In this document: one piece after another, positions 34,563-43,703 of the stretch
How positions within the stretch are numbered: the stretch's first letter is position 1
Layout of the letters: each line of letters begins with the position of its first letter
Origin: Sinomicrobium oceani
GTDB taxonomy: Bacteria > Bacteroidota > Bacteroidia > Flavobacteriales > Flavobacteriaceae
Assembly: GCF_900119185.1 (NCBI RefSeq)
Contig: NZ_FPJE01000022.1
Span: 1-64,000, forward strand
DNA length: 64,000 bases
Direction: 5' to 3'
Position numbers and translations under genes: made by a program
Notes under the pieces: generated by a model
Seen by the model: only the letters and a program-made list of their open reading frames with translations
What the model was told of the DNA's origin: nothing
Databases searched by the model: none

Positions 34563-35483
34563 ATGTCTATAGAGATCGAAGAAAAACTTTCCAGAATACC
34601 GGTAGTAAATCTTCTTGTCCGGTTTTTCAAGAATATAAAACTGAGGGCTTTTGAGGGGCTTTCGGTTTATGACTTGTTGGAGATGTATGTTTTCGGGATC
34701 GTAAAAGGAGCGCTGACGTATCGGGCCAGTGCCATATCATTCAGTTTTTTTATGGCTATTTTTCCTTTTTTACTGTTTGTTCTCAACCTTATTCCGTATA
34801 TACCTATAAAAGATTTCCAGGCTGAATTTCTTCATCTTATCGACGGGCTTTTGCCCCCGGAAACCGCTTCGTATTTCAACCCGATATTCAGTGATATTGC
34901 CGGAAAGAAAAGGGGGAGCCTGCTCTCGTCTGTTTTTGTACTCTCTGTATTTTTAATGACCAACGGTATTAATGCAGTCTTTGGGGGCTTCGAAAACTCT
35001 TATCATGTCAAGATAAACCGCAACGTAGTGCGCCAGTATTTTGTTGCTCTTGGCGTGGCGGTTATCATGGCGCTTTTACTGCTGGTTTCGGTAGCGGCTT
35101 TTATTTTCTTTCAGACCGATATTATAAGTCGTCTTACCGAGCGGGGGCTTATCGAAAACGCCGATCTTTGGATAGGGATCGCCAAGTACCTGTTTTTTGT
35201 TTTTATTGCTTACCTTTTTACCTCCATACTCTATTATTTCGGAACTGTGGAAGGAAAACACACCCATTTCTTTTCTCCGGGAGCACTGCTCACCACCATT
35301 CTGTTTATGCTAACTTCTTATTTTTTCGGGGTTTACATCGAAAATTTTTCGCAGTATAACGAATTGTATGGCTCCATCGGGGCATTGCTTATTTTGATGT
35401 TGTATATCTGGCTGAACTCTAATATTCTTCTTCTCGGTTTTGAACTAAATGCATCGCTACGTAGTTTGAAACAAAAATTTTAA
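34563..35483 (+). CDS. YihY/BrkB family inner membrane protein
   Basis: A 306-residue protein with about six membrane helices in the YihY/BrkB pattern: the amphipathic N-terminal part, ALTYRASAISFSFFMAIFPFLLF, IFPFLLFVLNLIPYIP, FFQTD, and the final GALLILMLYIWLNSNILLLGFELNA. Members were once called ribonuclease BN by mistake; their transport or structural role is unresolved. Downstream of nadC and upstream of the DUF2147 gene, all on the plus strand. Confidence 0.9.
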   Translation: MSIEIEEKLSRIPVVNLLVRFFKNIKLRAFEGLSVYDLLEMYVFGIVKGALTYRASAISFSFFMAIFPFLLFVLNLIPYIPIKDFQAEFLHLIDGLLPPETASYFNPIFSDIAGKKRGSLLSSVFVLSVFLMTNGINAVFGGFENSYHVKINRNVVRQYFVALGVAVIMALLLLVSVAAFIFFQTDIISRLTERGLIENADLWIGIAKYLFFVFIAYLFTSILYYFGTVEGKHTHFFSPGALLTTILFMLTSYFFGVYIENFSQYNELYGSIGALLILMLYIWLNSNILLLGFELNASLRSLKQKF

Positions 35484-35518
35484 TATATTTATTAAAATAA
35501 TAACGAAAAACAGATCAA

Positions 35519-35950
35519 ATGAGAAAATTAATATGGACCGCGGGATTGTGTTTTCTGTTGGGAACACTTTCTGTTACAGCTCAGGATATTTTCGGAAAAT
35601 GGAAGACCATCGACGACGAGACCGGAAAGGAAAAATCTATAGTGGAGATTTACGAAAAAGGAGGAAAGGTCTATGGTAAAGTCGTGGAGATTCTCAATAA
35701 GGAGAAGTTGGATGCCCGTTGCGAAAAGTGCAAGGGAGATAAGAAAGATCAGCCGATTCTCGGTATGGTTATTATCGATGGGCTTAAAAAGGATGGCAGT
35801 GAATATTCCGGAGGAGATATTCTGGATCCGAACAAGGGGAAAGAGTATCGTTGTAAGATTTGGGTTGATGAAGATGACCCGGATAAACTGAATGTGAGAG
35901 GGTATGTCACTTTTCTGTATCGTACGCAAAACTGGTATAGGGTGAAATAA
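35519..35950 (+). CDS. DUF2147 family secreted protein
   Basis: A 143-residue exported protein: signal peptide LIWTAGLCFLLGTLSVTAQ, then a compact beta-barrel-like domain starting DIFGKWKTIDDETGKEKSIVEIY, the DUF2147 pattern. The CEKCKGDKKDQPILG motif with two Cys, GGDILDPNKGKEYRCKIWVD and a C-terminal FLYRTQNWYRV are also typical. Function unknown; lipocalin-like binding has been proposed for the fold. A terminator follows. Confidence 0.9.
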   Translation: MRKLIWTAGLCFLLGTLSVTAQDIFGKWKTIDDETGKEKSIVEIYEKGGKVYGKVVEILNKEKLDARCEKCKGDKKDQPILGMVIIDGLKKDGSEYSGGDILDPNKGKEYRCKIWVDEDDPDKLNVRGYVTFLYRTQNWYRVK

Positions 35951-35981
35951 TTATCATGGGATAATAAGCTTAAGTATAACG

Positions 35982-36025
35982 CCGGGAATAATTCGTATCA
36001 ACGGATTTTCCCGGCTTTTTTTTGA
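35982..36025 (+). terminator. Terminator after the DUF2147 gene
   Basis: GCCGGGA pairs with TCCCGGC over a roughly 20-base loop, followed by eight T. It directly precedes the priA promoter region. Confidence 0.7.
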
Positions 36026-36049
36026 TCCGGCGGGCGAGCCCTAATTTCT

Positions 36050-36057
36050 TATCTTTG
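36050..36057 (+). promoter_or_regulatory. -7 box of priA (near-leaderless start)
   Basis: TATCTTTG matches TAnnTTTG and ends only 4 bases before the priA ATG. Transcription should therefore begin at or within a few bases of the start codon, giving a leaderless or almost leaderless message. The nearest TTTG upstream (36021-36024) is 25 bases away, a little further than usual. Confidence 0.55.
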
Positions 36058-36061
36058 CAGG

Positions 36062-38536
36062 ATGCAACAGTATTTCGTAGACGTTATTCTGCCTATACCT
36101 GTAGAGAAACAATTCACATATCGTGTTTCGGAAGAGGAGTTCGGCGTTATACAACCGGGAATGCGGTTGGCGGTCCCTTTTGGTACATCGAAAATATATA
36201 CTGCACTGGCCTGTACATTGCACCAAAACCCTCCGTTGCTCTATGAGGCCAAATCGATCCATGAGATACTGGATGAAAGTCCGGTAGTTACAGCGAAACA
36301 GCTACAGTTATGGTTCTGGATAGCCGATTATTATATGTGTTCGCCCGGGGAGGTATTTCGTGCGGCACTTCCGGGAACGCTTCTTCTGGAGAGTGAAACC
36401 ATAGTATTGAGAAACGATGATTTTCAGGCTTCTGAAGCCACACTTCAGGATGATGAGTGGCTGGTTTATGAGGCGTTGCAACACCAGCCTATACTCAAGG
36501 TTACGGAGGTTTCGTCCATACTGGATAAAAAAAATACGTTACCGGTACTGAAACGTCTGCTCGAAAAAGGCGTTGTACGTGTAAAGGAGGAAATCCAGGA
36601 ACAGTACCGCCCGAAACTGGTGCGTTTTATCAGGGTAGCTCCCCGTTACAGCGAAGATGAGGCTTTGAAAGAATTACTGGATGACCTGGAGCGGGCCAAA
36701 AAGCAAAAGGAGGTATTGCTGTCCCTTTTTTCACTTTCGGCGACTACTAAAAAGCCGATAAAACTAAAGGAACTTCAGGAAACAACCGGGGCTTCTGCGG
36801 CAGTGATCAAAAGTTTGACAGCTAAGGGTATACTCGATGATTATTACCTACAGACAGACCGGGTGACATATTCGGGTAAGGCTGTGGAAGAGACCCGCGA
36901 ACTCAATACCTACCAGGAAAAAGCCCTCGGAGAGGTCCGGGAGCATTTCCGGGATAAGGATGTCACCCTTTTATACGGAGTGACTTCTTCCGGAAAGACC
37001 GAAATCTATGTAAAGCTTATCGAAGAGACCCTGGCCAGGGGCAGGCAGGTCTTGTACCTGCTTCCTGAAATAGCCCTGACCTCCCAACTGATACACCGGT
37101 TACAAAATTACTTCGGAGAACAGGTAAGTGTATACCATTCCAAATATTCTAATAACGAGCGGGTAGAGGTGTGGAATAACCTGTTGCAAAACTCGCAAAA
37201 AACCCGGATTGTATTGGGAGCAAGATCTGCGGTATTTCTGCCTTTTACCGATCTGGGACTGGTCATTGTCGATGAGGAGCACGAGGTTTCCTTTAAGCAG
37301 TTCGATCCGGCACCGAGATATCACGCCAGGGATGTCGCGGTGGTGCTGTCGTCCTTACACGGCGCCAAAACCCTCCTTGGATCGGCTACACCGAGTGTGG
37401 AAAGCAGTTATAACGCCAAGACGGAAAAATACGGGCTGGTAGGACTGACCAGGAGGTATGGTGATGTCCTTTTGCCGGAAATGGAACTTGTGGATATCAA
37501 GGAAAAGTACCGGAAAAAGAAAATGAAGGGGCATTTTTCCGATCGTCTGATCGAAGAAATCGGGGAATCCCTGTCGGAAGGTGAGCAGGTGATCCTGTTT
37601 CAGAACCGCAGAGGATACGCACCGGTTATGGAATGTAATACCTGCGGACATACGCCGCAGTGCCCGAGTTGTGATGTAAGTCTTACGTACCACAGAATAC
37701 GAAAGCAGTTGCGTTGCCATTATTGCGGTTATCACATGGCGCTCCCCGAAAGTTGTGTGGCTTGCGGAAGCAGTGATCTCGATACCAGGGGGTTCGGTAC
37801 AGAACAGGTGGAGGAGGAACTCCGCGAAATTTTTCCTCAAGCCAGAACGGGAAGAATGGATTCTGATACCACCAGGGGGAAATACGGGTATGAAAAAATT
37901 ATCACGGCCTTCGAGCAACAGGAAATAGATGTGCTGGTGGGGACACAGATGCTGACAAAAGGACTTGATTTTCGGAATGTCCGGCTGGTAGGGGTAATGA
38001 ACGCCGATAACCTGCTCAATTATCCCGATTTCCGGGCCTTTGAGCGTAGTTTTCAGTTGATATTACAGGTTGCCGGGCGTGCGGGACGTACGGAAAAGAG
38101 GGGAAAGGTACTTATACAAACGTACAATCCGTATCACCAGATATTACAGCAGGCTTCTATGAATAAGTATGGGGATATGCTTACCGATCAGCTGAATGAC
38201 AGAAAGCAGTTCTTGTATCCGCCATTTTACAGGCTTATAAAAATATCCCTGCGACATCGCAATTATCATACGGTACAGGAGGGGGCAAACTGGTTCTCCG
38301 GGGCGCTGCGAAGTCATTTCGACATTCCCGGTTGGAAACGTGATTATATTCTGGGGCCGGAGTCGCCCTCGATAGGGCGGATACGAAATCTTTATATCAA
38401 GGATATACTTATTAAGATCCCGCCTTCACAAAATCTGAAAAAGGTAAAAAACGGTATCGCCCGCGTTCATAAAAGCTTTTCTGCAATTGCAGCGTATAGA
38501 AGTGTCCGGGTGTCCTTTGATGTGGATTGTTACTGA
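36062..38536 (+). CDS. priA: Primosomal protein N' (replication restart helicase PriA)
   Basis: 3'-to-5' DNA helicase that reloads the replisome on stalled forks, 824 residues. Order: 3'-DNA-binding domain (about 1-105: YFVDVILPIPVEKQFTYRV), winged helix, helicase core with Walker A GVTSSGKTEIYV, DEEH box IVDEEHEVSFKQ and GSATPSVES, a zinc region with eight Cys (CNTCGHTPQCPSC, then CHYCGYHMALPESCVACGS), and motifs V-VI (GTQMLTKGLDFRNV, QVAGRAGR). Alone between a terminator and the convergent LytTR gene. Confidence 0.97.
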   Translation: MQQYFVDVILPIPVEKQFTYRVSEEEFGVIQPGMRLAVPFGTSKIYTALACTLHQNPPLLYEAKSIHEILDESPVVTAKQLQLWFWIADYYMCSPGEVFRAALPGTLLLESETIVLRNDDFQASEATLQDDEWLVYEALQHQPILKVTEVSSILDKKNTLPVLKRLLEKGVVRVKEEIQEQYRPKLVRFIRVAPRYSEDEALKELLDDLERAKKQKEVLLSLFSLSATTKKPIKLKELQETTGASAAVIKSLTAKGILDDYYLQTDRVTYSGKAVEETRELNTYQEKALGEVREHFRDKDVTLLYGVTSSGKTEIYVKLIEETLARGRQVLYLLPEIALTSQLIHRLQNYFGEQVSVYHSKYSNNERVEVWNNLLQNSQKTRIVLGARSAVFLPFTDLGLVIVDEEHEVSFKQFDPAPRYHARDVAVVLSSLHGAKTLLGSATPSVESSYNAKTEKYGLVGLTRRYGDVLLPEMELVDIKEKYRKKKMKGHFSDRLIEEIGESLSEGEQVILFQNRRGYAPVMECNTCGHTPQCPSCDVSLTYHRIRKQLRCHYCGYHMALPESCVACGSSDLDTRGFGTEQVEEELREIFPQARTGRMDSDTTRGKYGYEKIITAFEQQEIDVLVGTQMLTKGLDFRNVRLVGVMNADNLLNYPDFRAFERSFQLILQVAGRAGRTEKRGKVLIQTYNPYHQILQQASMNKYGDMLTDQLNDRKQFLYPPFYRLIKISLRHRNYHTVQEGANWFSGALRSHFDIPGWKRDYILGPESPSIGRIRNLYIKDILIKIPPSQNLKKVKNGIARVHKSFSAIAAYRSVRVSFDVDCY

Positions 38537-38554
38537 GCCGGTATGGTTTTCGGG

Positions 38555-39244
38555 TTATTTGCCCAGAATTTCCGTGAGTTTGGCTTTGCGGTTTCTGCTT
38601 AACGGGAGTTTTGTTCCGCTGACTTCGACTACACGGCTGTTGTAACGGTCTACCTTGTCCAGGTTGATGATAAAGGATTTGTGTATGCGCATAAACCGGT
38701 CTTCCGGAAGTTCCTGCTCAAAAGATTTCATGGTAGACAAGACGATAATGCTCTCTTCGTCCGTGATCAGCTTTACATAATCGCCAAGTGCTTCTATCCA
38801 TTTGATCTCATTGAGAAATACCTTGTGTTTTTTCAGGTTGCTTTTTACAAAGATGTAGTCATCGTCTTCCTTAGCCGCTGTTTTTAGTTTGTGTTTTTCC
38901 AAGGCCCGTTTTACGGCGACTTCAAAACGTTCGGGAGCGATGGGTTTATGGAGGTAATCGGTAACGTCATAATCGAAAGCCCTCAAGGCATACTCGGCTT
39001 TGCCGGTGATCAGGATAACCTGCGGCGGATCCTGCAGCGATTCGAGAAGGTCGAACCCGGTGATGATAGGCATTTCTATATCGAGAAAGATCAGGTCTAC
39101 TTTTTTTAGTTTCAGCCCGTTTTTCGCTTCGATAGCATTGCCGTATTCGGCTACAAGTTGAAGGGAGGTACTGCTTTTTATAAGTTTGGCTACCGCCATT
39201 CGCTGTATGTTCGAGTCGTCTACAATTATGCAATTCATCTTCAT
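38555..39244 (-). CDS. LytTR-family response regulator
   Basis: A 229-residue regulator: receiver domain with VDDS, phosphoacceptor Asp in IFLDIEMPIITGFDLL and the Lys of LHKPI, then a LytTR DNA-binding domain (FVKSNLKKHKVFLNEIKWIEALGDYVKL, MRIHKSFIINLDKVD). The start may be the third codon (MNCIIVDD, 39238), as in most relatives. No membrane LytS-type kinase gene is adjacent, so its partner is elsewhere. Confidence 0.93.
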   Translation of the reverse strand: MKMNCIIVDDSNIQRMAVAKLIKSSTSLQLVAEYGNAIEAKNGLKLKKVDLIFLDIEMPIITGFDLLESLQDPPQVILITGKAEYALRAFDYDVTDYLHKPIAPERFEVAVKRALEKHKLKTAAKEDDDYIFVKSNLKKHKVFLNEIKWIEALGDYVKLITDEESIIVLSTMKSFEQELPEDRFMRIHKSFIINLDKVDRYNSRVVEVSGTKLPLSRNRKAKLTEILGK

Positions 39245-39462
39245 TGCTGTACTACTGCCTTTGGGGTTAAGTTCTTCATTATCCTAACAAATATTATGCC
39301 GTGGAGATAAATAGACGGGGCCAGGTAAAATTAATATTTAATACTCCTTCTGAAAATCGTGCAAAAATAATAAGCAATTTTACAGATTTTTTTTGCTTTG
39401 ACACAATTTTGCTTTAAAAAAAGGATAAAATCTGTATTCGGGAAAATATTGTAATCATAATT

Positions 39463-39493
39463 TTTGAACTTCCGGGAGAAAAGAGTACTTTTG
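39463..39493 (+). promoter_or_regulatory. Promoter of rpsF-rpsR-rplI
   Basis: TTTG (39463-39466), 19 bases, then TACTTTTG (39486-39493): a textbook Bacteroidota housekeeping promoter (TTTG-N19-TAnnTTTG). Transcription should start near 39500, about 20 bases before rpsF. Confidence 0.8.
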
Positions 39494-39518
39494 CAGCCAC
39501 AAAATAAAAAAGTTAATT

Positions 39519-39857
39519 ATGTATCATTACGAAACTGTTTTCATTCTTAATCCCGTTTTATCTGAGACTCAGGTAAAGGAAACAGTTAAGAAGTTCGAAG
39601 ATTTCTTAATTTCCAGGGGAGCAGAATTTGTATCCAAAGAGGATTGGGGGCTTAAAAAACTGGCTTACCCTATTCAGCACAAGAAAAGCGGGTTTTATCA
39701 CCTGTTCGAATTCAAAGTACCCGGAGAAGTTCTCGGTGCTTACGAAACAGAGTTCAGAAGGGATGAGCGCGTTATGCGTTATCAGACCGTAAAACTCGAT
39801 AAGCATGCTATTGCTTGGGCAGAGAAAAGAAGGAATAAATTAAACCAAAAAGCTTAG
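39519..39857 (+). CDS. rpsF: 30S ribosomal protein bS6
   Basis: Small-subunit platform protein that pairs with bS18, 112 residues. [27 protein letters not shown] and [22 protein letters not shown], then [23 protein letters not shown] are diagnostic. First of a three-gene operon; rpsR begins 5 bases after its stop. Confidence 0.97.
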   Translation: MYHYETVFILNPVLSETQVKETVKKFEDFLISRGAEFVSKEDWGLKKLAYPIQHKKSGFYHLFEFKVPGEVLGAYETEFRRDERVMRYQTVKLDKHAIAWAEKRRNKLNQKA

Positions 39858-39862
39858 GAATT

Positions 39863-40159
39863 ATGTCATCTATCGAACAACAAGCCAAAGGTAAAAAAGA
39901 CGGGGAAATCAGATACCTGACCCCCCTGAACATCGAAACCAGCAAGGCGAAAAAATACTGCCGTTTTAAAAAGTCCGGGATCAAATACATCGACTATAAA
40001 GATCCGGATTTCCTCCTGAAGTTCGTCAACGAACAAGGTAAAATTTTACCCAGAAGGTTAACAGGAACATCATTGAAGTACCAGAGAAAAGTAGCCGTAG
40101 CTATCAAAAGAGCACGTCACCTGGCTTTGATGCCTTATGTAGCGGATTTGTTAAAATAA
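39863..40159 (+). CDS. rpsR: 30S ribosomal protein bS18
   Basis: Binds bS6 and 16S rRNA on the platform, 98 residues. Core motifs: [56 protein letters not shown]. The N-terminal extension rich in Gln, Lys and Gly (about 25 residues) is longer than in E. coli, as is usual in Bacteroidota. Confidence 0.97.
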   Translation: MSSIEQQAKGKKDGEIRYLTPLNIETSKAKKYCRFKKSGIKYIDYKDPDFLLKFVNEQGKILPRRLTGTSLKYQRKVAVAIKRARHLALMPYVADLLK

Positions 40160-40172
40160 AAAAAGGCAGACA

Positions 40173-40625
40173 ATGGAATTAATATTAAAGAAAGACGTAG
40201 ATAATTTAGGATTTAAAGATGACGTGGTAACTGTTAAAAACGGTTACGGGCGTAACTATCTTATTCCTCAGGGGTTTGCCGTTCTGGCTACGCCTTCTGC
40301 CAAAAAGGTTCTGGCAGAAAACCTCAGACAAAGAGCTTTTAAAGAGCAGAAGGTCGTTGATGATGCTAAGAAAATAGCTGATGCGCTTGCTAAGCTCGAT
40401 GTGAAGATCACTGCCAAAGCGGGGACAGGAGATAAATTGTTTGGTTCCGTAACCAATATCGATCTGGCTGAGTCTATCGAAAAAGAAGGACATAGCATAG
40501 ACAGGAAGTTTATCAACATCAACGGAGGAAGTGTAAAGAGAACAGGAAAATACAATGCTGTGATCCGACTGCACAGAGAGGTGATCGTAGATTTCCCTTT
40601 CGAAGTAGTTGCAGAGGCTAAGTAA
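40173..40625 (+). CDS. rplI: 50S ribosomal protein bL9
   Basis: Binds domain V of 23S rRNA near the L1 stalk and reaches towards the next ribosome, 150 residues. N-terminal domain MELILKKDVDNLGFKDDVVTVKNGYGRNYLIPQGFAVLAT, a long linking helix, and a C-terminal domain with KLFGSVTNIDLAESI. Third and last gene of the operon; a strong terminator follows. Confidence 0.97.
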   Translation: MELILKKDVDNLGFKDDVVTVKNGYGRNYLIPQGFAVLATPSAKKVLAENLRQRAFKEQKVVDDAKKIADALAKLDVKITAKAGTGDKLFGSVTNIDLAESIEKEGHSIDRKFININGGSVKRTGKYNAVIRLHREVIVDFPFEVVAEAK

Positions 40626-40647
40626 TTTTTTAAAATATTCGTTTGGG

Positions 40648-40687
40648 AAAATCGTCTAAAAAGTAATTTTTAGACGATTTTCTTTTT
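40648..40687 (+). terminator. Terminator of the rpsF-rpsR-rplI operon
   Basis: Arms AAAATCGTCTAAAA and TTTTAGACGATTTT around a short loop, then CTTTTT. Long, nearly perfect stem. Confidence 0.85.
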
Positions 40688-40714
40688 GGGGTTAATCAAA
40701 GCTGAAGAAAAACT

Positions 40715-41194
40715 ATGAAGTACAGGAGACTTACAAAAGAACAACTGGAGGAGCTGCATCGTGAATTCATCAATTTTCTGGCTACCCAGTCCATTACAGC
40801 TGCCGAATGGGAGCAGATCAAAAGTGATAGTCCTGCTGCGGCAGAAGAGGAAATTGACATTTTTAGCGATCTTATCTGGGAAGGGGTGCTCCGTAAGGTG
40901 GAATACCTCGAAAATATATCGGCCGATCAGATGCATTTGTTTCGTATGACCGATAAAGACATGAAACTGATTGCCATACGGGTGCACAACCCGGATGTGG
41001 ATCTTATGACGACCGGGGGATTCGAATGGTTCAAAAAGCACTTCATGACCGATATGGTAGATATTATGACAGCCACCAAAACCTATTTTGCAGATCGTAA
41101 CAAAGATAAATTCGAATTGATCGAGAAAGGGGCGGTAATTACCAAAGGAAAATTATACCATTGGTTTGAGGAGATGATGATGGGAGACGAATAA
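40715..41194 (+). CDS. DUF6495 family protein
   Basis: A 159-residue soluble protein of unknown function, probably in the family named DUF6495, which is often found behind the rpsF operon in flavobacteria. The N-terminal MKYRRLTKEQLEELHREF and ATQSITAAEWEQIK are typical. The sequence is acidic, with no signal peptide or membrane helix, and no catalytic motif. The conserved FSDLIWEGVLRKVEYLENIS block is the best recognition feature. Separated from rplI by a terminator. Confidence 0.75.
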   Translation: MKYRRLTKEQLEELHREFINFLATQSITAAEWEQIKSDSPAAAEEEIDIFSDLIWEGVLRKVEYLENISADQMHLFRMTDKDMKLIAIRVHNPDVDLMTTGGFEWFKKHFMTDMVDIMTATKTYFADRNKDKFELIEKGAVITKGKLYHWFEEMMMGDE

Positions 41195-41206
41195 TTTCGT
41201 TTAAAG

Positions 41207-41242
41207 CGCGTTCCCCCCTGGCAAACTTTGCCTGGGGGAACG
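41207..41242 (+). terminator. Stem-loop after the DUF6495 gene
   Basis: CGTTCCCCC...TGGCA pairs with TTGCC...GGGGGAACG around AACT, a strong stem without a clear T-run. It may terminate weakly or protect the message end. Confidence 0.55.
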
Positions 41243-41375
41243 CTGTTATATCATCAAAAAATTAAGATATTTGCCAGTGCTGAAATTCGTTTTATCCTCT
41301 TTTTTACAAGAAAAAAGGTCGCTTTTTGCATGACGGATTCAGCAGATCAATAAAAAAACATAACAAGACCATCCG

Positions 41376-42749
41376 ATGGCACAAAAACCAGGTATACCTA
41401 AGGGTACGCGGGATTTTTCTCCCGAAGAAGTAGCCAAGAGAAATTATATTATTTCCGTGATCCGCAATCAGTTCGAACTTTTCGGGTTTCGTCCGATAGA
41501 AACGCCGAGTTTTGAGAATTCGTCGACTTTGATGGGAAAGTACGGTGAAGAAGGTGACCGGCTTATTTTTAAGATCCTTAATTCGGGGGATTTTCTGAAG
41601 AAAGTGGACGACAAGCTGTATGCGGAAAAGGACAGTGTAAAGCTTACGGGGAAGATCTCGGAAAAAGCGTTGCGCTATGATCTTACGGTACCCTTTGCGC
41701 GGTATGTCGTACAGCATCAGAACGAGATAGATTTTCCTTTTAAGAGATACCAGATACAGCCCGTATGGCGTGCAGATCGTCCGCAAAAGGGGCGTTTTCG
41801 TGAGTTTTATCAATGTGATGCGGACGTGGTCGGGTCCGGCTCGTTGTGGCAGGAAGTAGAATTCGTTCAGCTCTACGATACGGTTTTTACTGCTTTAGGA
41901 TTGCGTGGAGTAACGATAAAAATGAATAACCGAAAGATACTCTCTGGTATTGCAGAAGTCATCGGTGCCAAAGATAAGCTTATTGATTTTACGGTTGCGC
42001 TGGACAAACTGGACAAGATCGGGGAAGAAGGGGTGAAGAAGGAGATGCAGGAAAAGGGAATTGCTCCGGAAGCTATAGCAAAGGTGCAGCCCTTATTTGA
42101 ATTTAACGGAGACACTACGGAAAAACTCGATCGCCTGGCCACATTGTTGCAGACATCGGAAGAAGGTACCAAAGGTGTTGAAGAACTCCGTTTTATATGC
42201 GGCAGTATAACGGGAACAGGACTGCAAAGCGCAATACTGGATCTGGATGTCACCCTCGCCCGTGGGCTTAATTATTATACAGGTGCCATTTTTGAAGTTT
42301 CTGCTCCGGGAGTGGCTATGGGATCTATAGGTGGCGGAGGACGTTATGACGACCTTACTGGTATATTCGGACTGCAGGGGATCAGTGGTGTCGGGATATC
42401 TTTCGGACTGGACCGTATATACCTCGTTCTGGAGGAACTCGGACTTTTCCCGGAGACCGTTACGGCTACTTCCAGAGTTTTGTTTATCAATTTCGGAGAA
42501 GAGGAAGCTTTTTATAGTATAAAAGCTTTACAGATGCTGCGGAAGCAAGGTATCAAGGCAGAGCTCTATCCGGACAATGCCAAGATGAAAAAACAAATGC
42601 AATATGCCGACAAAAGAGGTATTCCGTTTACCGTGCTTGTAGGGGAGGAAGAAATGCAGAAGGAGCATTACACGCTTAAAAATATGCAGACAGGAGAGCA
42701 GCTTGCGGTTTCCCTGGATGCGCTCATCGAAAGACTATCGGGGGCATAG
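41376..42749 (+). CDS. hisS: Histidine-tRNA ligase
   Basis: Class II aminoacyl-tRNA synthetase charging tRNA-His, 457 residues. Motif 1 lies near [10 protein letters not shown]-like [16 protein letters not shown], motif 2 [27 protein letters not shown], the His-specific loops [10 protein letters not shown] and [11 protein letters not shown] (given here as two separate motifs), and motif 3 [10 protein letters not shown]. The C-terminal anticodon-binding domain starts near [13 protein letters not shown]. It is alone on the plus strand, behind the DUF6495 gene. Confidence 0.96.
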   Translation: MAQKPGIPKGTRDFSPEEVAKRNYIISVIRNQFELFGFRPIETPSFENSSTLMGKYGEEGDRLIFKILNSGDFLKKVDDKLYAEKDSVKLTGKISEKALRYDLTVPFARYVVQHQNEIDFPFKRYQIQPVWRADRPQKGRFREFYQCDADVVGSGSLWQEVEFVQLYDTVFTALGLRGVTIKMNNRKILSGIAEVIGAKDKLIDFTVALDKLDKIGEEGVKKEMQEKGIAPEAIAKVQPLFEFNGDTTEKLDRLATLLQTSEEGTKGVEELRFICGSITGTGLQSAILDLDVTLARGLNYYTGAIFEVSAPGVAMGSIGGGGRYDDLTGIFGLQGISGVGISFGLDRIYLVLEELGLFPETVTATSRVLFINFGEEEAFYSIKALQMLRKQGIKAELYPDNAKMKKQMQYADKRGIPFTVLVGEEEMQKEHYTLKNMQTGEQLAVSLDALIERLSGA

Positions 42750-43095
42750 AGATAACTGCGAAAAAAGAAATAGCCATAAAACATAAGATCGGTTGATCTT
42801 GGTGTTCCTGGCTATTTCATTACCCCAAACATACTAAACTACCGTTTCATCCGGATATAAAAGATCCCTGTTATCCGGAGAATCGGCGTAGTGTGTCAAA
42901 GTTAGCCCGGAAGGAATATTTCCGAAATCCCTGATTTCCGGTATTTTGCTAACGCTGTTTTCTCAAGTGAAAAGCACGTTATTTAAGTTCGGGAATCAGG
43001 GAATGATTCTATCGGAAAAAACAGGTATAAATAGTGGTTTCCCGGGATTTCAGGAATACTGCCCCGTATTTACCTTTGACAAAAAATGAGCATAT
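42750..43095. other. Intergenic region with a nested stem-loop
   Basis: After hisS, GAAATAGCCA (42767-42776) pairs with TGGCTATTTC (42809-42818), and within the loop AAGATC pairs with GATCTT (42785-42800). This could be the hisS terminator, although no T-run follows. The remainder is AT-rich and holds the promoter for the next gene. A GGAATATTTCC at 42913-42923 equals the core of the repressor operator near 50110 but may be chance. Confidence 0.45.
43071..43078 (+). promoter_or_regulatory. -7 box for the small membrane protein gene
   Basis: TACCTTTG matches TAnnTTTG, 17 bases before the start codon at 43096. No clear -33. Confidence 0.45.
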
Positions 43096-43701
43096 ATGTA
43101 CGATCAGTATAAGACAGATAGTTTTGACGGTATTACCCTTCAGGGGATTGCGAACGATTTGAGCGCTGCCGGCTGGAATGTAAAAACAGTTTGGAAAAAA
43201 GGAAACAGCAAGCGGGAAACGTATGGTGAAGGTGCAAATTTTTTTCAGCTGGAAAAGGACGGAAAATGGGTGTTGCGCCAGGTGAAAAACAAGGGCTTTG
43301 TGCGGATGGGTAAAATGAGTGCGGAGGAGGAGCGGTTATTTCTGAGTTTGTTGAAAAAGAATATGTTGTATTCCAAACCGGAATGGACACTCGGCCTTGT
43401 ATTGACCATAGTATATGCTATTCTGATATTTTTTATCGGATCTTCCCGGGATATGGAATCTGTAGGGATCGTTCTCTTTGTATCGGCATTATGTCTCTTC
43501 GGTTTCCTCGGTCTGGCTTATATGCGATCGGAAGGAAAATTGTCGGCAGGACTATACCGGGTTTCCCTGGTTTTCGGGATTATAGGCTATGCGCTGACAG
43601 CGCTGTCCTCCTTGCTTTGTCTGCCCGTGATGAACAGCATTTTCCGGAATGCATTATACACGAAGGTCAAAGCTGTTAAAACCCAGGATATATTACCCTG
43701 A
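43096..43701 (+). CDS. Membrane protein of unknown function
   Basis: Not recognised. The 201-residue product has a soluble N-terminal half (about 1-90; Lys/Gly-rich, with FQLEKDGKWVLRQVKNKGFVRMGKM) and then four hydrophobic segments (about 97-116, 122-142, 153-175 and possibly a fourth ending near 185). No signal peptide. The stop lies 2 bases from the end of the convergent sensor kinase gene, leaving no room for a separate terminator. It has a good -7 promoter motif. Confidence 0.7.
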   Translation: MYDQYKTDSFDGITLQGIANDLSAAGWNVKTVWKKGNSKRETYGEGANFFQLEKDGKWVLRQVKNKGFVRMGKMSAEEERLFLSLLKKNMLYSKPEWTLGLVLTIVYAILIFFIGSSRDMESVGIVLFVSALCLFGFLGLAYMRSEGKLSAGLYRVSLVFGIIGYALTALSSLLCLPVMNSIFRNALYTKVKAVKTQDILP

Positions 43702-43703
43702 TC

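Noticed and set aside
42913-42923. GGAATATTTCC, identical to the core of operator 1, as an additional repressor site
   Set aside because: A GGAA-N3-TTCC match is expected about once per 64 kb by chance; the downstream gene has no obvious link to DNA repair. A genome-wide scan with conservation would be needed.
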